64,000 bases of DNA, from the NCBI RefSeq assembly GCF_900108405.1, contig NZ_FNXG01000001.1:310001-374000 (forward strand), in the 5' to 3' direction. Below, one piece after another: positions 1 through 8,282 of the stretch; the stretch's first letter is position 1, and each line of letters opens with the position of its first letter. This stretch comes from Paracoccus alkenifer (GTDB lineage Bacteria; Pseudomonadota; Alphaproteobacteria; Rhodobacterales; Rhodobacteraceae). The position numbers and the translations under genes were made by a program. The notes beneath the pieces were generated by a model. It was not told the DNA's origin and did no database searches. It was given only the letters and a program-made list of their open reading frames with translations.

Positions 1-700
1 AAATCAGCATCAGCCGCAGCCGGCGGACATCCACCCCCATCGAGACTGCCGTTTCCTCGCCCAGCGACAGCGCGTCCAGCCCCTTGCGCGACGACCAGAT
101 CAGCAGGGCGCCCAGCGCAAGGATCGGCAGTGCCACCACGACATGCTGGAACGAACGGTCCGCCAGAGACCCCATCATCCAGAACATCATCTCGTTGGCG
201 GCAAAAGGGTTTCTGGACAGATTCAGCGCAAGGCTGACCATGGCGCCCGCAGCCGCCGACAGCGCCACGCCCGACAGGATCAGCGTCGTGGTCCGCGCGC
301 CGGGGCCGGACAGCGCAAGCAGCAGCAGCACCGACAGCGCCGCCCCGGCAAGCCCCGCCAGCGGCAGCGCCATCGGGAAAACCGCGGCGAGGCCAGTTTG
401 CAGGGCCAGCACCGCCCCCAGCGCAGCAAAGGCCGAGGTGCCGACGATCCCCGGCTCGGCCAGCGGGTTGCGCAGGAACCCCTGCAACCCCGCTCCGGCA
501 AGGCCCAGCGACGCGCCGATCAGCACCGCCAGCGCCGCCCGCGGCAGGCGCAGTTCCTGCATCACCAGCACGACAAGCGGATCGCCCGCGCCCAGATAGC
601 CGCGAAGGCTGTTCCAGAAGCCGACGTTCCCCGACCCCACGAAAAGCGATGTGGAAAACAGCAGCGCGCAGAGCGCGCTCAGGGCCAGGATCAGCCTCAC
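1..700 (-). CDS. btuC: Cobalamin/iron-siderophore ABC transporter permease, FecCD/BtuC family (partial, runs off left edge)
   Basis: Inner-membrane permease of a B12-type importer. The first 233 residues are visible; the C-terminal part lies outside the window. The GTG start (698-700) overlaps the stop of the upstream btuF gene as GTGA, which implies translational coupling. The protein opens with a hydrophobic helix, then a segment ending GLAGAGLQGFLRNPLAEPG, the hallmark of the FecCD/BtuC family (GA.LQ...RNPLA.P). It is third in the operon btuB-btuF-btuC behind a cobalamin riboswitch, so cobalamin is the likely substrate. A btuD-like ATPase would be expected beyond the left edge. Cobalamin specificity comes from the riboswitch and neighbours, not from the permease itself. 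Confidence 0.9.
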   Translation of the reverse strand, partial: MRLILALSALCALLFSTSLFVGSGNVGFWNSLRGYLGAGDPLVVLVMQELRLPRAALAVLIGASLGLAGAGLQGFLRNPLAEPGIVGTSAFAALGAVLALQTGLAAVFPMALPLAGLAGAALSVLLLLALSGPGARTTTLILSGVALSAAAGAMVSLALNLSRNPFAANEMMFWMMGSLADRSFQHVVVALPILALGALLIWSSRKGLDALSLGEETAVSMGVDVRRLRLMLI

Positions 701-1536
701 AGCCCGGCCCCTGCCCGCGCGGCATCCTGAAGCGCGCGGATGGCGTTGACGGTCAGCGGCGTGCCGCAGCTCCATTCGGGCCGTGTCTCGGCTTGGGCGC
801 GCGGCGGCGTCAGCATGGCTTCCAGCGCGGGATGGCGCAGCATTTCCTCGCCCCGGCTGTGGCCCTGATAGGTCTGTCCGCGCACCACCAGCCGAGGTCC
901 GGCAAGGATCAGCGCCTCAAGCGGGATAACCCCGCCTGCGCCCATCCCCAGTCGGGGCGCGATATTTTCCAGCCCGGCCGTCTCGACGATCGTGTTGCCC
1001 AGCGAACCCGCGCCCGAGGTGAAGCCCGAGGAATAGTAGATCGCCGTCTCGGGGCGGACGGGGGGCGCGGCCGCGGCGATCTGCGCCAGCTCGGCGTCCA
1101 TCTGCGCGACCAGCGCCTCGGCCCGCGCCTCGCGGCCAAGGACGCGCCCCATCTGCCGCAGGTTGGCGCGGATATCGTCCAGCGAGTTTTCCGGCTCGAA
1201 GATCTCGACGCGGTGGCCAAGACGGGTCAGCATGTCCACGGTCACCCGGGTCGTATAGCGGCCCGCCAGCACCAGATCCGGCCGCAGAAAGGCGATTTCC
1301 TCGGCCAGGCCATGGTTGACCGGCAGCGTCTCGGCCTGGGCCACCATGGCCGAGGCCATGGGATCGACGGCCAGATAGCTGACCGAAACCAGCTGCCCCG
1401 GCGCCGCGACCAGCATCGCCAGCTGGTCGGTGCACAGGTTCATCGACACCACCCGCTGCGGCGGCGCGGCATCGGCCGCACCCCCGAGCCAGAGGCCAAG
1501 CGCGATGCACCCGGCCTTGGCCAGATGCCTTACCAC
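697..1536 (-). CDS. btuF: Periplasmic cobalamin-binding protein of ABC transporter, BtuF-like
   Basis: 279 residues, beginning with a GTG codon that overlaps the last codons of btuB by 7 bp. Residues 1-23 look like a Sec signal peptide (hydrophobic stretch, then AADA). The mature part starts with QRVVSMNLCTDQLAML, the opening strand of the helical-backbone metal/B12-binding fold (PF01497 type) shared by BtuF and FecB. The length is normal for BtuF. It would capture the corrinoid delivered through BtuB and pass it to the BtuC permease encoded next. Riboswitch control makes B12 the most probable ligand; a related siderophore or haem specificity cannot be excluded from the protein sequence alone. 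Confidence 0.88.
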   Translation of the reverse strand: MVRHLAKAGCIALGLWLGGAADAAPPQRVVSMNLCTDQLAMLVAAPGQLVSVSYLAVDPMASAMVAQAETLPVNHGLAEEIAFLRPDLVLAGRYTTRVTVDMLTRLGHRVEIFEPENSLDDIRANLRQMGRVLGREARAEALVAQMDAELAQIAAAAPPVRPETAIYYSSGFTSGAGSLGNTIVETAGLENIAPRLGMGAGGVIPLEALILAGPRLVVRGQTYQGHSRGEEMLRHPALEAMLTPPRAQAETRPEWSCGTPLTVNAIRALQDAARAGAGL

Positions 1537-3440
1537 CTGGCCTCAAGCCCGACATAGGCGGTGCGGCCCTGACCGTAATAGCCCCAAGCCTCGGAATATT
1601 CCTTGTCGAACAGGTTCACGATGCGGCCTTGCAGCCGGATTTCGTCGTTCAGGTCGTAATGCGCGGCAAGGTTGACGGTGGTGAAGCCCGGCAGCTTGCT
1701 GGTCGCGGGGCTGGGGTTTTCATCGCTCCAGACGTGGTTGAACCACTCCATGTCATAGGTGCCGCTGACATGGCGGATGTCCACCGACGCCAGCCCGCGC
1801 CCTGCGGCGAACCCCTGGCTTGCACGCAGGCCAAGCTGGTGGCGCGGGGCGCGCACGATCGGCAGGCCGCTGGCCTGGGCCGCATCGACATAGGTATAGT
1901 CGGCACCCAGCGACAGCGTGTCGGTCGCCTGCATGGTCACGCCCAGCTCGAACCCCTTGCGGGTGCTGGTGCCGGGCGCGTTCTCCGCGCTCGTCGCGGT
2001 GCCGGTGATCATGTCGTCGATCTTGCTTTGAAAGACCGTGAATGTGGCCAGCCCGCGTCCACCCGCGAACCCCAGATCGGCACCCAGCTCATAGTTCATG
2101 CTGCGCGCGGGCTTCAGGTCGGGGTTCCCTTCCCAGACGCCCGGAACATAGCCGTATTGCTGGAACATGGTCGGGTTGACATGGGCGCGGCCGGCCGCGG
2201 CCCGCAGCCGCAGATCCTGCCCCGGCACCTGCCATGCCGTTGCAAGATTCCAGGTTGTCGCATCACGGAACACGTCGTTGAATTCGCGCCGGACCCCGGC
2301 CTGCACCGAGACGCCATCGGCATAATGGCCCTGGTATTCCAGCGCCACCGCATGGGTGTCGCGTTCATAGGTGCCGCCGGGATAGTAGGTAGAGCGATAG
2401 GTCTCGCGCTCGGTTTCGGCGGCAAAGATCAGCTTCTGGTCGGCGGTGCGGGCGTCAGACCCGTCCAGCGCATAGCTGCCGGTATAACGCAGGCTGCGGC
2501 GGGTCGAACGGTCATTGGAACTGGCCACGCCCGCATTGAAATTCCGGGCGTCCTGATTCATTCCCGAAAACACCAGCCGGCTGTGCAGCCTGCCGTCCAG
2601 CGCCCCGGCCTCGAGCCAGAGCGAACCATAGGTCTCGTCCCGCTTGGCGGTCAGCGGCGCGTCCACCTGATAATCGCGCGGATCCGCCACCGGCGAGGTG
2701 GTGGCGTCATAGCCGTATTCCTGCCAGCTGCGGCGCAGGGTGAAACCGGCGGTCACCTGGTCGGTCAGCTCGTACGAGCCGTTCAGCACCGCGGTGGTGG
2801 TGTCGTTGAAATCCTTGTCGCCGCCGCTGCGCGAGTCGTCCTTGCCGTCGATATTGCGGGCAGACAGCGAAAAGCTCAGCGCCCCGCGCTCGCTGCGCTG
2901 GCGGATATAGGCCGACGCCGCGCGCGTGCCCAGCCCGCCGACCTCGACCGCGCCGCCATAGGACAGCCCCGGCTTGCTCGCCTGCCGCGTGGTGATCGAG
3001 ATCACCCCGGCGGCAGCGTTCGAGCCGTAGATGGTCGATTGCGGGCCGCGCAGCACCTCGATTCGCTCGACATCTGCAAGGTCCATGCCGGTGAACAGAT
3101 ACGAGCCGCCGCTGGGCGAGTTCGCCTCGACCCCGTCGATCAGCACCAGCACATGACTGAATTCGCTGCCCCGGATGCGCACTTGCGTATAGCTGTCGCC
3201 GGTCGAGGTGACCGCCACCCCCGGCACCCGCCGCAGGGCATCCTGCACCGAGGTCACGCCGGCAGCAGCCATGTCCTCGGCCGTCAGCACGGAATAGGAC
3301 CGCGCATAATTCTGGGCAGCCAGCGGCGTCAGCCCACCCGAGATGACGATTTCGTCCAGAAGGATCGAATCCTGCGCATTGGCGGAAACGACCGGCATCG
3401 CGGTAGCGACGGCCAGAATGCAAAGCGACGAGAACCGCAT
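1530..3440 (-). CDS. btuB: TonB-dependent vitamin B12 outer-membrane receptor
   Basis: 636 residues from the ATG at 3438-3440, chosen because it follows a GGGAGGGAA-type ribosome site and begins a good signal peptide (MRFSSLCILAVATAMPVVS, cleavage after ANA). An upstream start at 3473 would only add a non-signal extension. The mature N terminus carries a TonB-box-like stretch (DEIVIS), then a plug domain (RRVPGVAVTSTG..., VRIRGSE, VLIDGV, VERIEVLRGPQSTIYGSNAAAGVI) and a 22-strand-type barrel ending in a terminal aromatic (EARW). It is the first gene after the cobalamin riboswitch and is followed by btuF and btuC, so it should be repressed when B12 is plentiful. Confidence 0.95.
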   Translation of the reverse strand: MRFSSLCILAVATAMPVVSANAQDSILLDEIVISGGLTPLAAQNYARSYSVLTAEDMAAAGVTSVQDALRRVPGVAVTSTGDSYTQVRIRGSEFSHVLVLIDGVEANSPSGGSYLFTGMDLADVERIEVLRGPQSTIYGSNAAAGVISITTRQASKPGLSYGGAVEVGGLGTRAASAYIRQRSERGALSFSLSARNIDGKDDSRSGGDKDFNDTTTAVLNGSYELTDQVTAGFTLRRSWQEYGYDATTSPVADPRDYQVDAPLTAKRDETYGSLWLEAGALDGRLHSRLVFSGMNQDARNFNAGVASSNDRSTRRSLRYTGSYALDGSDARTADQKLIFAAETERETYRSTYYPGGTYERDTHAVALEYQGHYADGVSVQAGVRREFNDVFRDATTWNLATAWQVPGQDLRLRAAAGRAHVNPTMFQQYGYVPGVWEGNPDLKPARSMNYELGADLGFAGGRGLATFTVFQSKIDDMITGTATSAENAPGTSTRKGFELGVTMQATDTLSLGADYTYVDAAQASGLPIVRAPRHQLGLRASQGFAAGRGLASVDIRHVSGTYDMEWFNHVWSDENPSPATSKLPGFTTVNLAAHYDLNDEIRLQGRIVNLFDKEYSEAWGYYGQGRTAYVGLEARW

Positions 3441-3583
3441 GGTTCCCTCCCCGAAAGGCCCGGCGGGCCACATGACAATCTGCCTGTGGGGATTGTTTGC
3501 ACCCCGCAGACGGTTCCAATCGTCACCGCTGCGGAATAGCCGCTCCTCGGACGCGCCCCGCGCCGCGGATGGGTGAGTGTCGG

Positions 3584-3750
3584 CGGCAGGTCTCCTGACT
3601 TGCGGGTCATCGCTTCGGCCAGCCTTCCCATGCCTGTCGGCACAGTGGCGTAATGGCCGTCGCTCGCCGCTTACAGTTGCGGGGGCAGTCCGGGATTTGC
3701 CTTCAGGCGCACCCGATTCCCGTATTAAGCCGCTTGCGCGGCACCACGAC
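3584..3750 (-). ncRNA. Cobalamin (AdoCbl/B12) riboswitch
   Basis: Read on the minus strand, this leader holds the conserved blocks of a B12 riboswitch in order: a TTAATACGGGAA block, the GGTGC start of the receptor, CTGCCCCCGCAACTGTAAGCG, the kissing-loop region with GCCACTG, GGGAAGG, and the 3' B12 box GTCAGGAGACCTGCC at 3588-3602. The element ends about 140 bases before the btuB ATG and is oriented with btuB-btuF-btuC. Ligand binding should switch off btuB expression. I saw no clear intrinsic terminator between the box and btuB, so control of translation initiation is likelier than termination (inference). Confidence 0.95.
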
Positions 3751-3757
3751 AGCTGGC

Positions 3758-3786
3758 TTCTGCGACACAGGCGCGTCGTCTGTCAA
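3758..3786 (-). promoter_or_regulatory. Candidate promoter of the btu operon
   Basis: On the minus strand a perfect TTGACA (3781-3786) stands 17-18 bases from a weak -10-like GCAGAA/CAGAAG (about 3757-3763). It would start transcription right at the 5' edge of the riboswitch, the expected place. The -10 match is poor, so only the -35 and the geometry support it. The rest of this gap, 3787-3918, holds only a short GC hairpin (3851-3869, 7-bp stem) just downstream of the ABC ATPase gene, with no T-run. Confidence 0.35.
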
Positions 3787-3918
3787 GACTGCTTTGCGAT
3801 ACATGGGGAAAGGCCGGGCCGCCGTGTCTGCGGGACATGGAATGCCGATCGCCCCGCATCAGGCGGGGCTGCCGGGGCAAGTGCCGGCGGGCGTTACGGG
3901 CCGGGGGGCGCGTAGGTG

Positions 3919-4983
3919 CTAGTCCGCCAGCAGCGGCGCGCTTTGGCTGTCGATGGACAGCGACACCGCCGCGCCCTCGTCGTAAGGTGGCGGGCCAGAG
4001 GAATGCAGCGTATCGACGATGATCTGTCCGTCGGGGGTATCCACCAGATAGCGGATCTGGCTGCCCAGGAATTCACGATGCGCGACCGTGCCCATGATGT
4101 CGCCGCCCGACGCCGCGATGCGGATATTCTGCGGGCGCAGCACGATGCGGTTCACGTCGGCGGCGGGTGCAGCGGCGGGTGCAGCAGCGGGGGCGACAGG
4201 CAGGCGCTGGCCCGCCTCGGTCACGAAATCCGCGCCCTGCATGGCGCCCTTGAGGATGTTCGCCGTGCCCAAAAACCCCGCGACAAAGGCGTTTTCGGGG
4301 TGGTCGTAAAGCTGCTGCGGGGTGCCGATCTGCTGGATCACGCCGCGGTCCAGAACCGCCATCCGGTCCGAGGTGGTGTTCGCTTCTTCCTGGTCATGCG
4401 TCACGAAGATCGTGGTCAGCCCCAGCTTGCGTTGCAGGGCCAGCAATTCGCGCCGCATCTGGACCCTGAGCGCGGCGTCGAGGTTCGACAGCGGCTCGTC
4501 CAGCAGCAGCACCTGCGGCTCGATCGCGATGGTCCGGGCCAGAGCGACGCGCTGCTGCTGGCCGCCGGAAAGCTGCGCGGGCATCCGGTCGGCCAGATGC
4601 AGCAGCCCCACGGTTTCCAGCGCCTGCTCGACCCTGGGGCCGATCTCGCGCGCGGGCATCCGGCGTTCCTCAAGCCCAAAGGCCACGTTGCGGCGCACGG
4701 ACATGTGGGGCCACAGCGCATAGGACTGGAACACCATGCCCACGTTGCGTTTCCACGGCGGCAGCGCTGCGATGTCGCGGTCCCCGATCAGGATGCGCCC
4801 GCGCGGCGTCGGGCCGAAACCGGCAATGGCGCGCAGCAGCGTCGATTTGCCCGAACCCGAAGGCCCGAGAAAGGCAAAGAACTCGCCCGGCTCGATCACC
4901 ATGTCGATGCCTTCCAGCACCTTGGTCTCGCCAAAGGACAGATGCAGATCCTCGATGCGGATTCCGGCTTTCGTCAGTGTCAT
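3919..4983 (-). CDS. ABC transporter ATP-binding protein, FbpC/PotA-like (putative phosphonate or organophosphate importer)
   Basis: 354 residues, the energising subunit of the importer whose permease and binding protein lie immediately upstream (5000-8121). Visible motifs: Walker A GPSGSGKST, Q-loop VFQSYALWP, signature LSGGQQQR, Walker B VLLLDEPLSNLD, and switch histidine FVTHDQEEA. A TOBE-type C-terminal regulatory domain follows residue 240, as in FbpC, PotA and the putative 2-aminoethylphosphonate ATPases. An Ala/Pro-rich linker (PVAPAAAPAAAPAAD) encoded by short tandem repeats around 4159-4195 interrupts the C-terminal part and is probably a local expansion. Gene order ATPase last, permease, binding protein first, all on the minus strand, suggests one operon. 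The substrate is not proven; see the regulators upstream. Confidence 0.9.
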   Translation of the reverse strand: MTLTKAGIRIEDLHLSFGETKVLEGIDMVIEPGEFFAFLGPSGSGKSTLLRAIAGFGPTPRGRILIGDRDIAALPPWKRNVGMVFQSYALWPHMSVRRNVAFGLEERRMPAREIGPRVEQALETVGLLHLADRMPAQLSGGQQQRVALARTIAIEPQVLLLDEPLSNLDAALRVQMRRELLALQRKLGLTTIFVTHDQEEANTTSDRMAVLDRGVIQQIGTPQQLYDHPENAFVAGFLGTANILKGAMQGADFVTEAGQRLPVAPAAAPAAAPAADVNRIVLRPQNIRIAASGGDIMGTVAHREFLGSQIRYLVDTPDGQIIVDTLHSSGPPPYDEGAAVSLSIDSQSAPLLAD

Positions 4984-4999
4984 CTGTGTTCTCCGAAAT

Positions 5000-6727
5000 T
5001 CAGGGCCGGTCGGCTGTCATGGCCTGGCGGGCACGCTCGCGCTCGATGATGCGCTGCGACAGATAACTGCCAAGCGCCACGATCACGACCGCAAGGATGC
5101 CAAGCGCCGCGCCCGGTCCGCGGCCGGCGGGCGACTGCATGTAAAGATAGATGCCGTAAGCCAGCGGCGCGTCCGAGGACCGCCCCACCAGCATGATCGT
5201 GGCCGACAGCTCGACCGCCGCCGTGGCAAAGCTGGTGACGAACCCGGCAAGAATGCCGCCCGTCATCAGGGGCACCACGATCCGCCGGATGGTGCTGGAG
5301 CGCGAGGCGCCAAGGCTTTCGGCCGCTTCCTCAAGCGACAGCGACACCTGTTGCAGCGCCGCCATGCAGGCGCGCAGCGCATAGGGCAGCCGCCGCACCG
5401 CCAGCGCCACGATGATGATGCCCCAGAAACTCGACATCTGGCCCAGCCCGAAAGGCAGCTGGATGCCGTGGAACATGCGCAGATAGCCGATGCCCAGCAC
5501 AACGCCGGGCACGGCCAGCGCGGCGGTCGCCATATAGTCCAGCCATTTGCGCCCCGGCAGCCCGGTGCGGATCACGATATAGGCGATGGCCGTGCCCAGG
5601 ATCACGTCGATCACGGCCGCCGATCCGGCGTAGATCAGCGTGTTCCACACATATTGTGAGGATTGGGTAAAGATGGTGCCGAAATGCTGCAAGGTGAACC
5701 CGTCTGGCAGCGGCGAGAACGACCAGATCGTCCCAAAGGCCAGCAGCAGCAGCCCGATATGGGGCGACAGCACCATGGCAAGGATCAGCAGGATCACGCC
5801 CCATGCCAGCCATTTCTCGCGCGGTTTCAGGTCGCGCCGCGACAGGCCGCCTCCGCCTTTCTGGACGGTGGCGTAATCCTTGCCGCGCATGAACAGGAAG
5901 GACGCCCACAGCGAGAACACCGAAAACGCCACGAGGATAAAGGAAATCACATAGCCCATCGGATCGTTGATCCCGACCCCGGTGATGCGCAGATAGGCTT
6001 GGGGCGCCAGCATGTTGTTGACGTTCAGCAAAAGCGGCGTGCCCAGGTCGTCGAACACCTTGATGAAGACCAGCGCCGCCCCGGCCAGATAACCCGGCAT
6101 CGCCAGCGGAAACACGATGCGGCGGAACATGCGTATCCCGTGCGAGCCGAGGTTCTGCGCGGCTTCCTCCATCGAGCGGTCGATGTTGCGCAGGCTTGCG
6201 GACAGGTTGATCAGGATAAAGGGGAAATAATGGATCGACTGGACCAGGATGACGCCGTTCAACCCCTCCATAAAGGGGATGCGAAAGCCGAAATGCTGGT
6301 TCAGCAGCAGGTTGATGGAGCCGTTGCGCCCGAACAGCAGCGACATCGCCACCGCGCCGACAAAGGGCGGCATGATCAGCGGGATGATCCCCAGCGCCTG
6401 AATTGCCGCCGTGCCGGCAAAGTTGAAGCGGGTCGTGATATAGGCCAGCGGCAGCGCAATCAGCGTCGCCAGCACCACCGACATGGCCGAGACATAGAAC
6501 GAGTTCGCAAAGCTTTCGCGAAACAGCGTGGTGTTGAAGAAATCCTGAAAGTTTTGCAGCGTGAAGACGCCGGTGCGGGCATCCAGAAACGCCACATAGA
6601 TCACCTGCGCCACCGGCAGCACCAGAAACGCCATCAGGAAGATCGCGATCAGGATCCCCGCGACCGCCGCACCCGACAGGCGGGGGAACAGCGTGAAGCC
6701 GCGCGATGGGGTGGTTGTATCGGCCAT
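5000..6727 (-). CDS. ABC transporter permease with two fused membrane domains, FbpB/PhnU-like
   Basis: 575 residues with about twelve hydrophobic segments. Two BPD_transp-type permease domains are joined in one chain: each has a cytoplasmic EAA loop, EEAAQNLGSHGIRMFRRIVFP in the first half and EEAAESLGASRSSTIRRIVVP in the second. Fused permeases of this size occur in ferric-iron importers (FbpB, about 520-560) and in putative 2-aminoethylphosphonate transporters. It lies 16 bases upstream of the ATPase gene and about 70 bases downstream of the binding-protein gene, in the same direction. The phosphonate/organophosphate preference is inferred from the neighbouring PgtABC-like regulators and the yjdM-type gene; iron remains an alternative. 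Confidence 0.9.
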   Translation of the reverse strand: MADTTTPSRGFTLFPRLSGAAVAGILIAIFLMAFLVLPVAQVIYVAFLDARTGVFTLQNFQDFFNTTLFRESFANSFYVSAMSVVLATLIALPLAYITTRFNFAGTAAIQALGIIPLIMPPFVGAVAMSLLFGRNGSINLLLNQHFGFRIPFMEGLNGVILVQSIHYFPFILINLSASLRNIDRSMEEAAQNLGSHGIRMFRRIVFPLAMPGYLAGAALVFIKVFDDLGTPLLLNVNNMLAPQAYLRITGVGINDPMGYVISFILVAFSVFSLWASFLFMRGKDYATVQKGGGGLSRRDLKPREKWLAWGVILLILAMVLSPHIGLLLLAFGTIWSFSPLPDGFTLQHFGTIFTQSSQYVWNTLIYAGSAAVIDVILGTAIAYIVIRTGLPGRKWLDYMATAALAVPGVVLGIGYLRMFHGIQLPFGLGQMSSFWGIIIVALAVRRLPYALRACMAALQQVSLSLEEAAESLGASRSSTIRRIVVPLMTGGILAGFVTSFATAAVELSATIMLVGRSSDAPLAYGIYLYMQSPAGRGPGAALGILAVVIVALGSYLSQRIIERERARQAMTADRP

Positions 6728-6798
6728 GATATCCTCGCAGCGTGTGGATCCCGCGCCGCCGGGCGGCGCGGGATCGGTTCAGGAAACGGGCACGCGGT

Positions 6799-8121
6799 TC
6801 ATTTCAGCGCGGCTGCCTGATCGGCCAGTTTTTTCGCCTGCCGATAATTTTCGACGGCAAAGCGATCCCATTCCTGTTCGATCTCGGCCTGACGACCCAC
6901 CACCTCGGTGTCGGGATCCGCGCGCGAGATGGTAAAGGCGCCGGTAAAGGACGCATCGAGCGACTGCTCGGCGTTGATCGGCATCGCCTCGACCAGCGCG
7001 CGCGCCTCGGCGATCAGGGCCGCTGCCTCGTCGTTGCCGCTGTCGGCATGTGCGGCCTCGGCCTTTTGCACGGCGGACACAGCGGCGCGCAGATCATCCA
7101 TGCGATAGGTGACCAGCACGTCGAACAGCGAATTCACCAGAGTGTAGCGCGCGCCTGACACGTCCACGTCGAATTCAATCGCACCGGGGGCGAAATCCTC
7201 GGAAAACGGGTTCGGAAAGTTTTCCGGCGCGTCCGCATAGGCCTCGGGGTTGACCGGCAGGCGCATGATGGCGGGGTTCAAAAGCACCTTCTGCCCTTCG
7301 GGGGACAGCAGGAATTCGACGAATTTCACCGCCCCCTCCTCGTTCGGGGCATTGGCCAGCACGCCGATATTGGCGGGCACGATGGCGGTCACGCTGGGAT
7401 AGACCAGCTCGACCGGAAAGCCGCTGGCCTTGGACGCCAGCCCGAAAAAGTCGATCACGATGCCGAAACCCGTGGCGCCGGAATTGACCGCATCGGGCAC
7501 GCCGAAGCTGCGTTCCGTCACGGTGTTCATGTTGCCCGAGATCCATTTCCACGTCGCCCAGCCTTCGTCCCAGCCCTCGCCCTGCAACAGGGTTTCGACG
7601 GTCAGATGCGTGGTGCCCGACCGCGAGGGCGAGGACATCGCGACATGGCCGTTGTATTCGGCGCGCTTCAGGTCGTCCCATTCCTCGGCCACGGGCAGGT
7701 CGTTGGCCTGCACATAGCGGGTGTTATACATGATCCCGTAGCCCGAGGCGGCAAATCCGTAATAGCTGCCGTCGGGATCGTTGATCGGATAGCCGCCGAT
7801 CTGGTCGGGGATGCCTTCGGACTGCACATCCACCTTGGCCAGCAGCCCTTCTTCCTTGAGCACCTCGAACGCATCGGGGGCCGAGGCCCACATCAGGTCG
7901 ATGGTGTTGGCGCTGCGGGTTTCCTGCAAATGCGACACTGCGGCGTTGGTGTTGCGGCTGACCACCTCAAGCATGGTGCCGGGGTGGGCGGCCTCGAACG
8001 CCGCCTTGAACGGATCGGTCAGATCGCGCGGAAACGAGGTCACGACCGTCACCGTATCGGCAAAGGCGGCCGCCGAAGTCATCAGCAGCGCAAGGGCGCT
8101 GAACGTCATGGTTCTTTTCAT
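6799..8121 (-). CDS. ABC transporter periplasmic substrate-binding protein
   Basis: 440 residues from the ATG at 8119-8121, preceded by GGAGGACAAG. A longer frame to 8181 lacks a ribosome site and would bury the signal peptide. Signal peptide residues 1-21 (ends AAAFA), then VTVVTSFPRDLTDPFKAAFE, the fold start of type-2 (Fbp-like) binding proteins. Characteristic stretches are DLMWASAPDAFEVL, MSSPSRSGTTHLTVETLL, TERSFGVPDAVNSG and LLSPEGQKVLL. Residues 310-440 form a helical C-terminal extension not needed for a plain Fbp fold. The same stretches recur in the protein at 11541-12752, so the two are paralogs: this one leads the transporter operon and should deliver substrate; the other sits with the kinase. 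Confidence 0.92.
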   Translation of the reverse strand: MKRTMTFSALALLMTSAAAFADTVTVVTSFPRDLTDPFKAAFEAAHPGTMLEVVSRNTNAAVSHLQETRSANTIDLMWASAPDAFEVLKEEGLLAKVDVQSEGIPDQIGGYPINDPDGSYYGFAASGYGIMYNTRYVQANDLPVAEEWDDLKRAEYNGHVAMSSPSRSGTTHLTVETLLQGEGWDEGWATWKWISGNMNTVTERSFGVPDAVNSGATGFGIVIDFFGLASKASGFPVELVYPSVTAIVPANIGVLANAPNEEGAVKFVEFLLSPEGQKVLLNPAIMRLPVNPEAYADAPENFPNPFSEDFAPGAIEFDVDVSGARYTLVNSLFDVLVTYRMDDLRAAVSAVQKAEAAHADSGNDEAAALIAEARALVEAMPINAEQSLDASFTGAFTISRADPDTEVVGRQAEIEQEWDRFAVENYRQAKKLADQAAALK

Positions 8122-8214
8122 CTTGTCCTCCCACAGGTGCCAGACACGCGCGGGGACACCCGGCACATGAATGGCGCACAAGGACTGTGCCCGAGCAGAG
8201 CCCCGCTTTCAACT

Positions 8215-8243
8215 ATTTGTTTTGCCTGAATGTTTTGGGTCAA
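8215..8243 (-). promoter_or_regulatory. Candidate promoter of the importer operon
   Basis: Minus-strand TTGACC (8238-8243), 17-base spacer, ACAAAT (8215-8220): a moderate sigma70-type match. It would give a leader of roughly 85 bases before the binding-protein ATG. The 26-bp palindrome at 8254-8279 lies directly upstream, where an activator could touch RNA polymerase. A second, sigma54-like sequence is present (GGCAC-N5-TTGTG, 8177-8191) but lacks the usual -12 GC, and the local regulator lacks the sigma54-contact loop, so I favour the sigma70-like site. Confidence 0.35.
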
Positions 8244-8253
8244 TTGTGACACG

Positions 8254-8279
8254 GGGACGGGTCGAAATCGACCCGTCCC
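8254..8279. promoter_or_regulatory. Perfect 26-bp palindrome, candidate operator of the two-component regulator (or hairpin)
   Basis: Two 12-base arms (GGGACGGGTCGA and its exact complement) separated by AA. It sits 3 bases after the end of the response-regulator gene and about 135 bases before the binding-protein gene. It could be a regulator-binding site for the importer promoter, or a hairpin ending the regulator transcript. No T-run follows on the minus strand, which argues against a standard intrinsic terminator. Confidence 0.5.
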
Positions 8280-8282
8280 GCT

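Noticed and set aside
4159..4195. CRISPR-like or satellite repeat
   Set aside because: Short in-frame Ala/Pro codon repeats inside the ABC ATPase gene; no spacers or array structure.
8177..8191. Sigma54 promoter (GGCAC-N5-TTGTG) for the importer operon
   Set aside because: The invariant-like -12 GC is GT here, and the adjacent regulator lacks the GAFTGA loop needed to engage sigma54. Kept only as a note.
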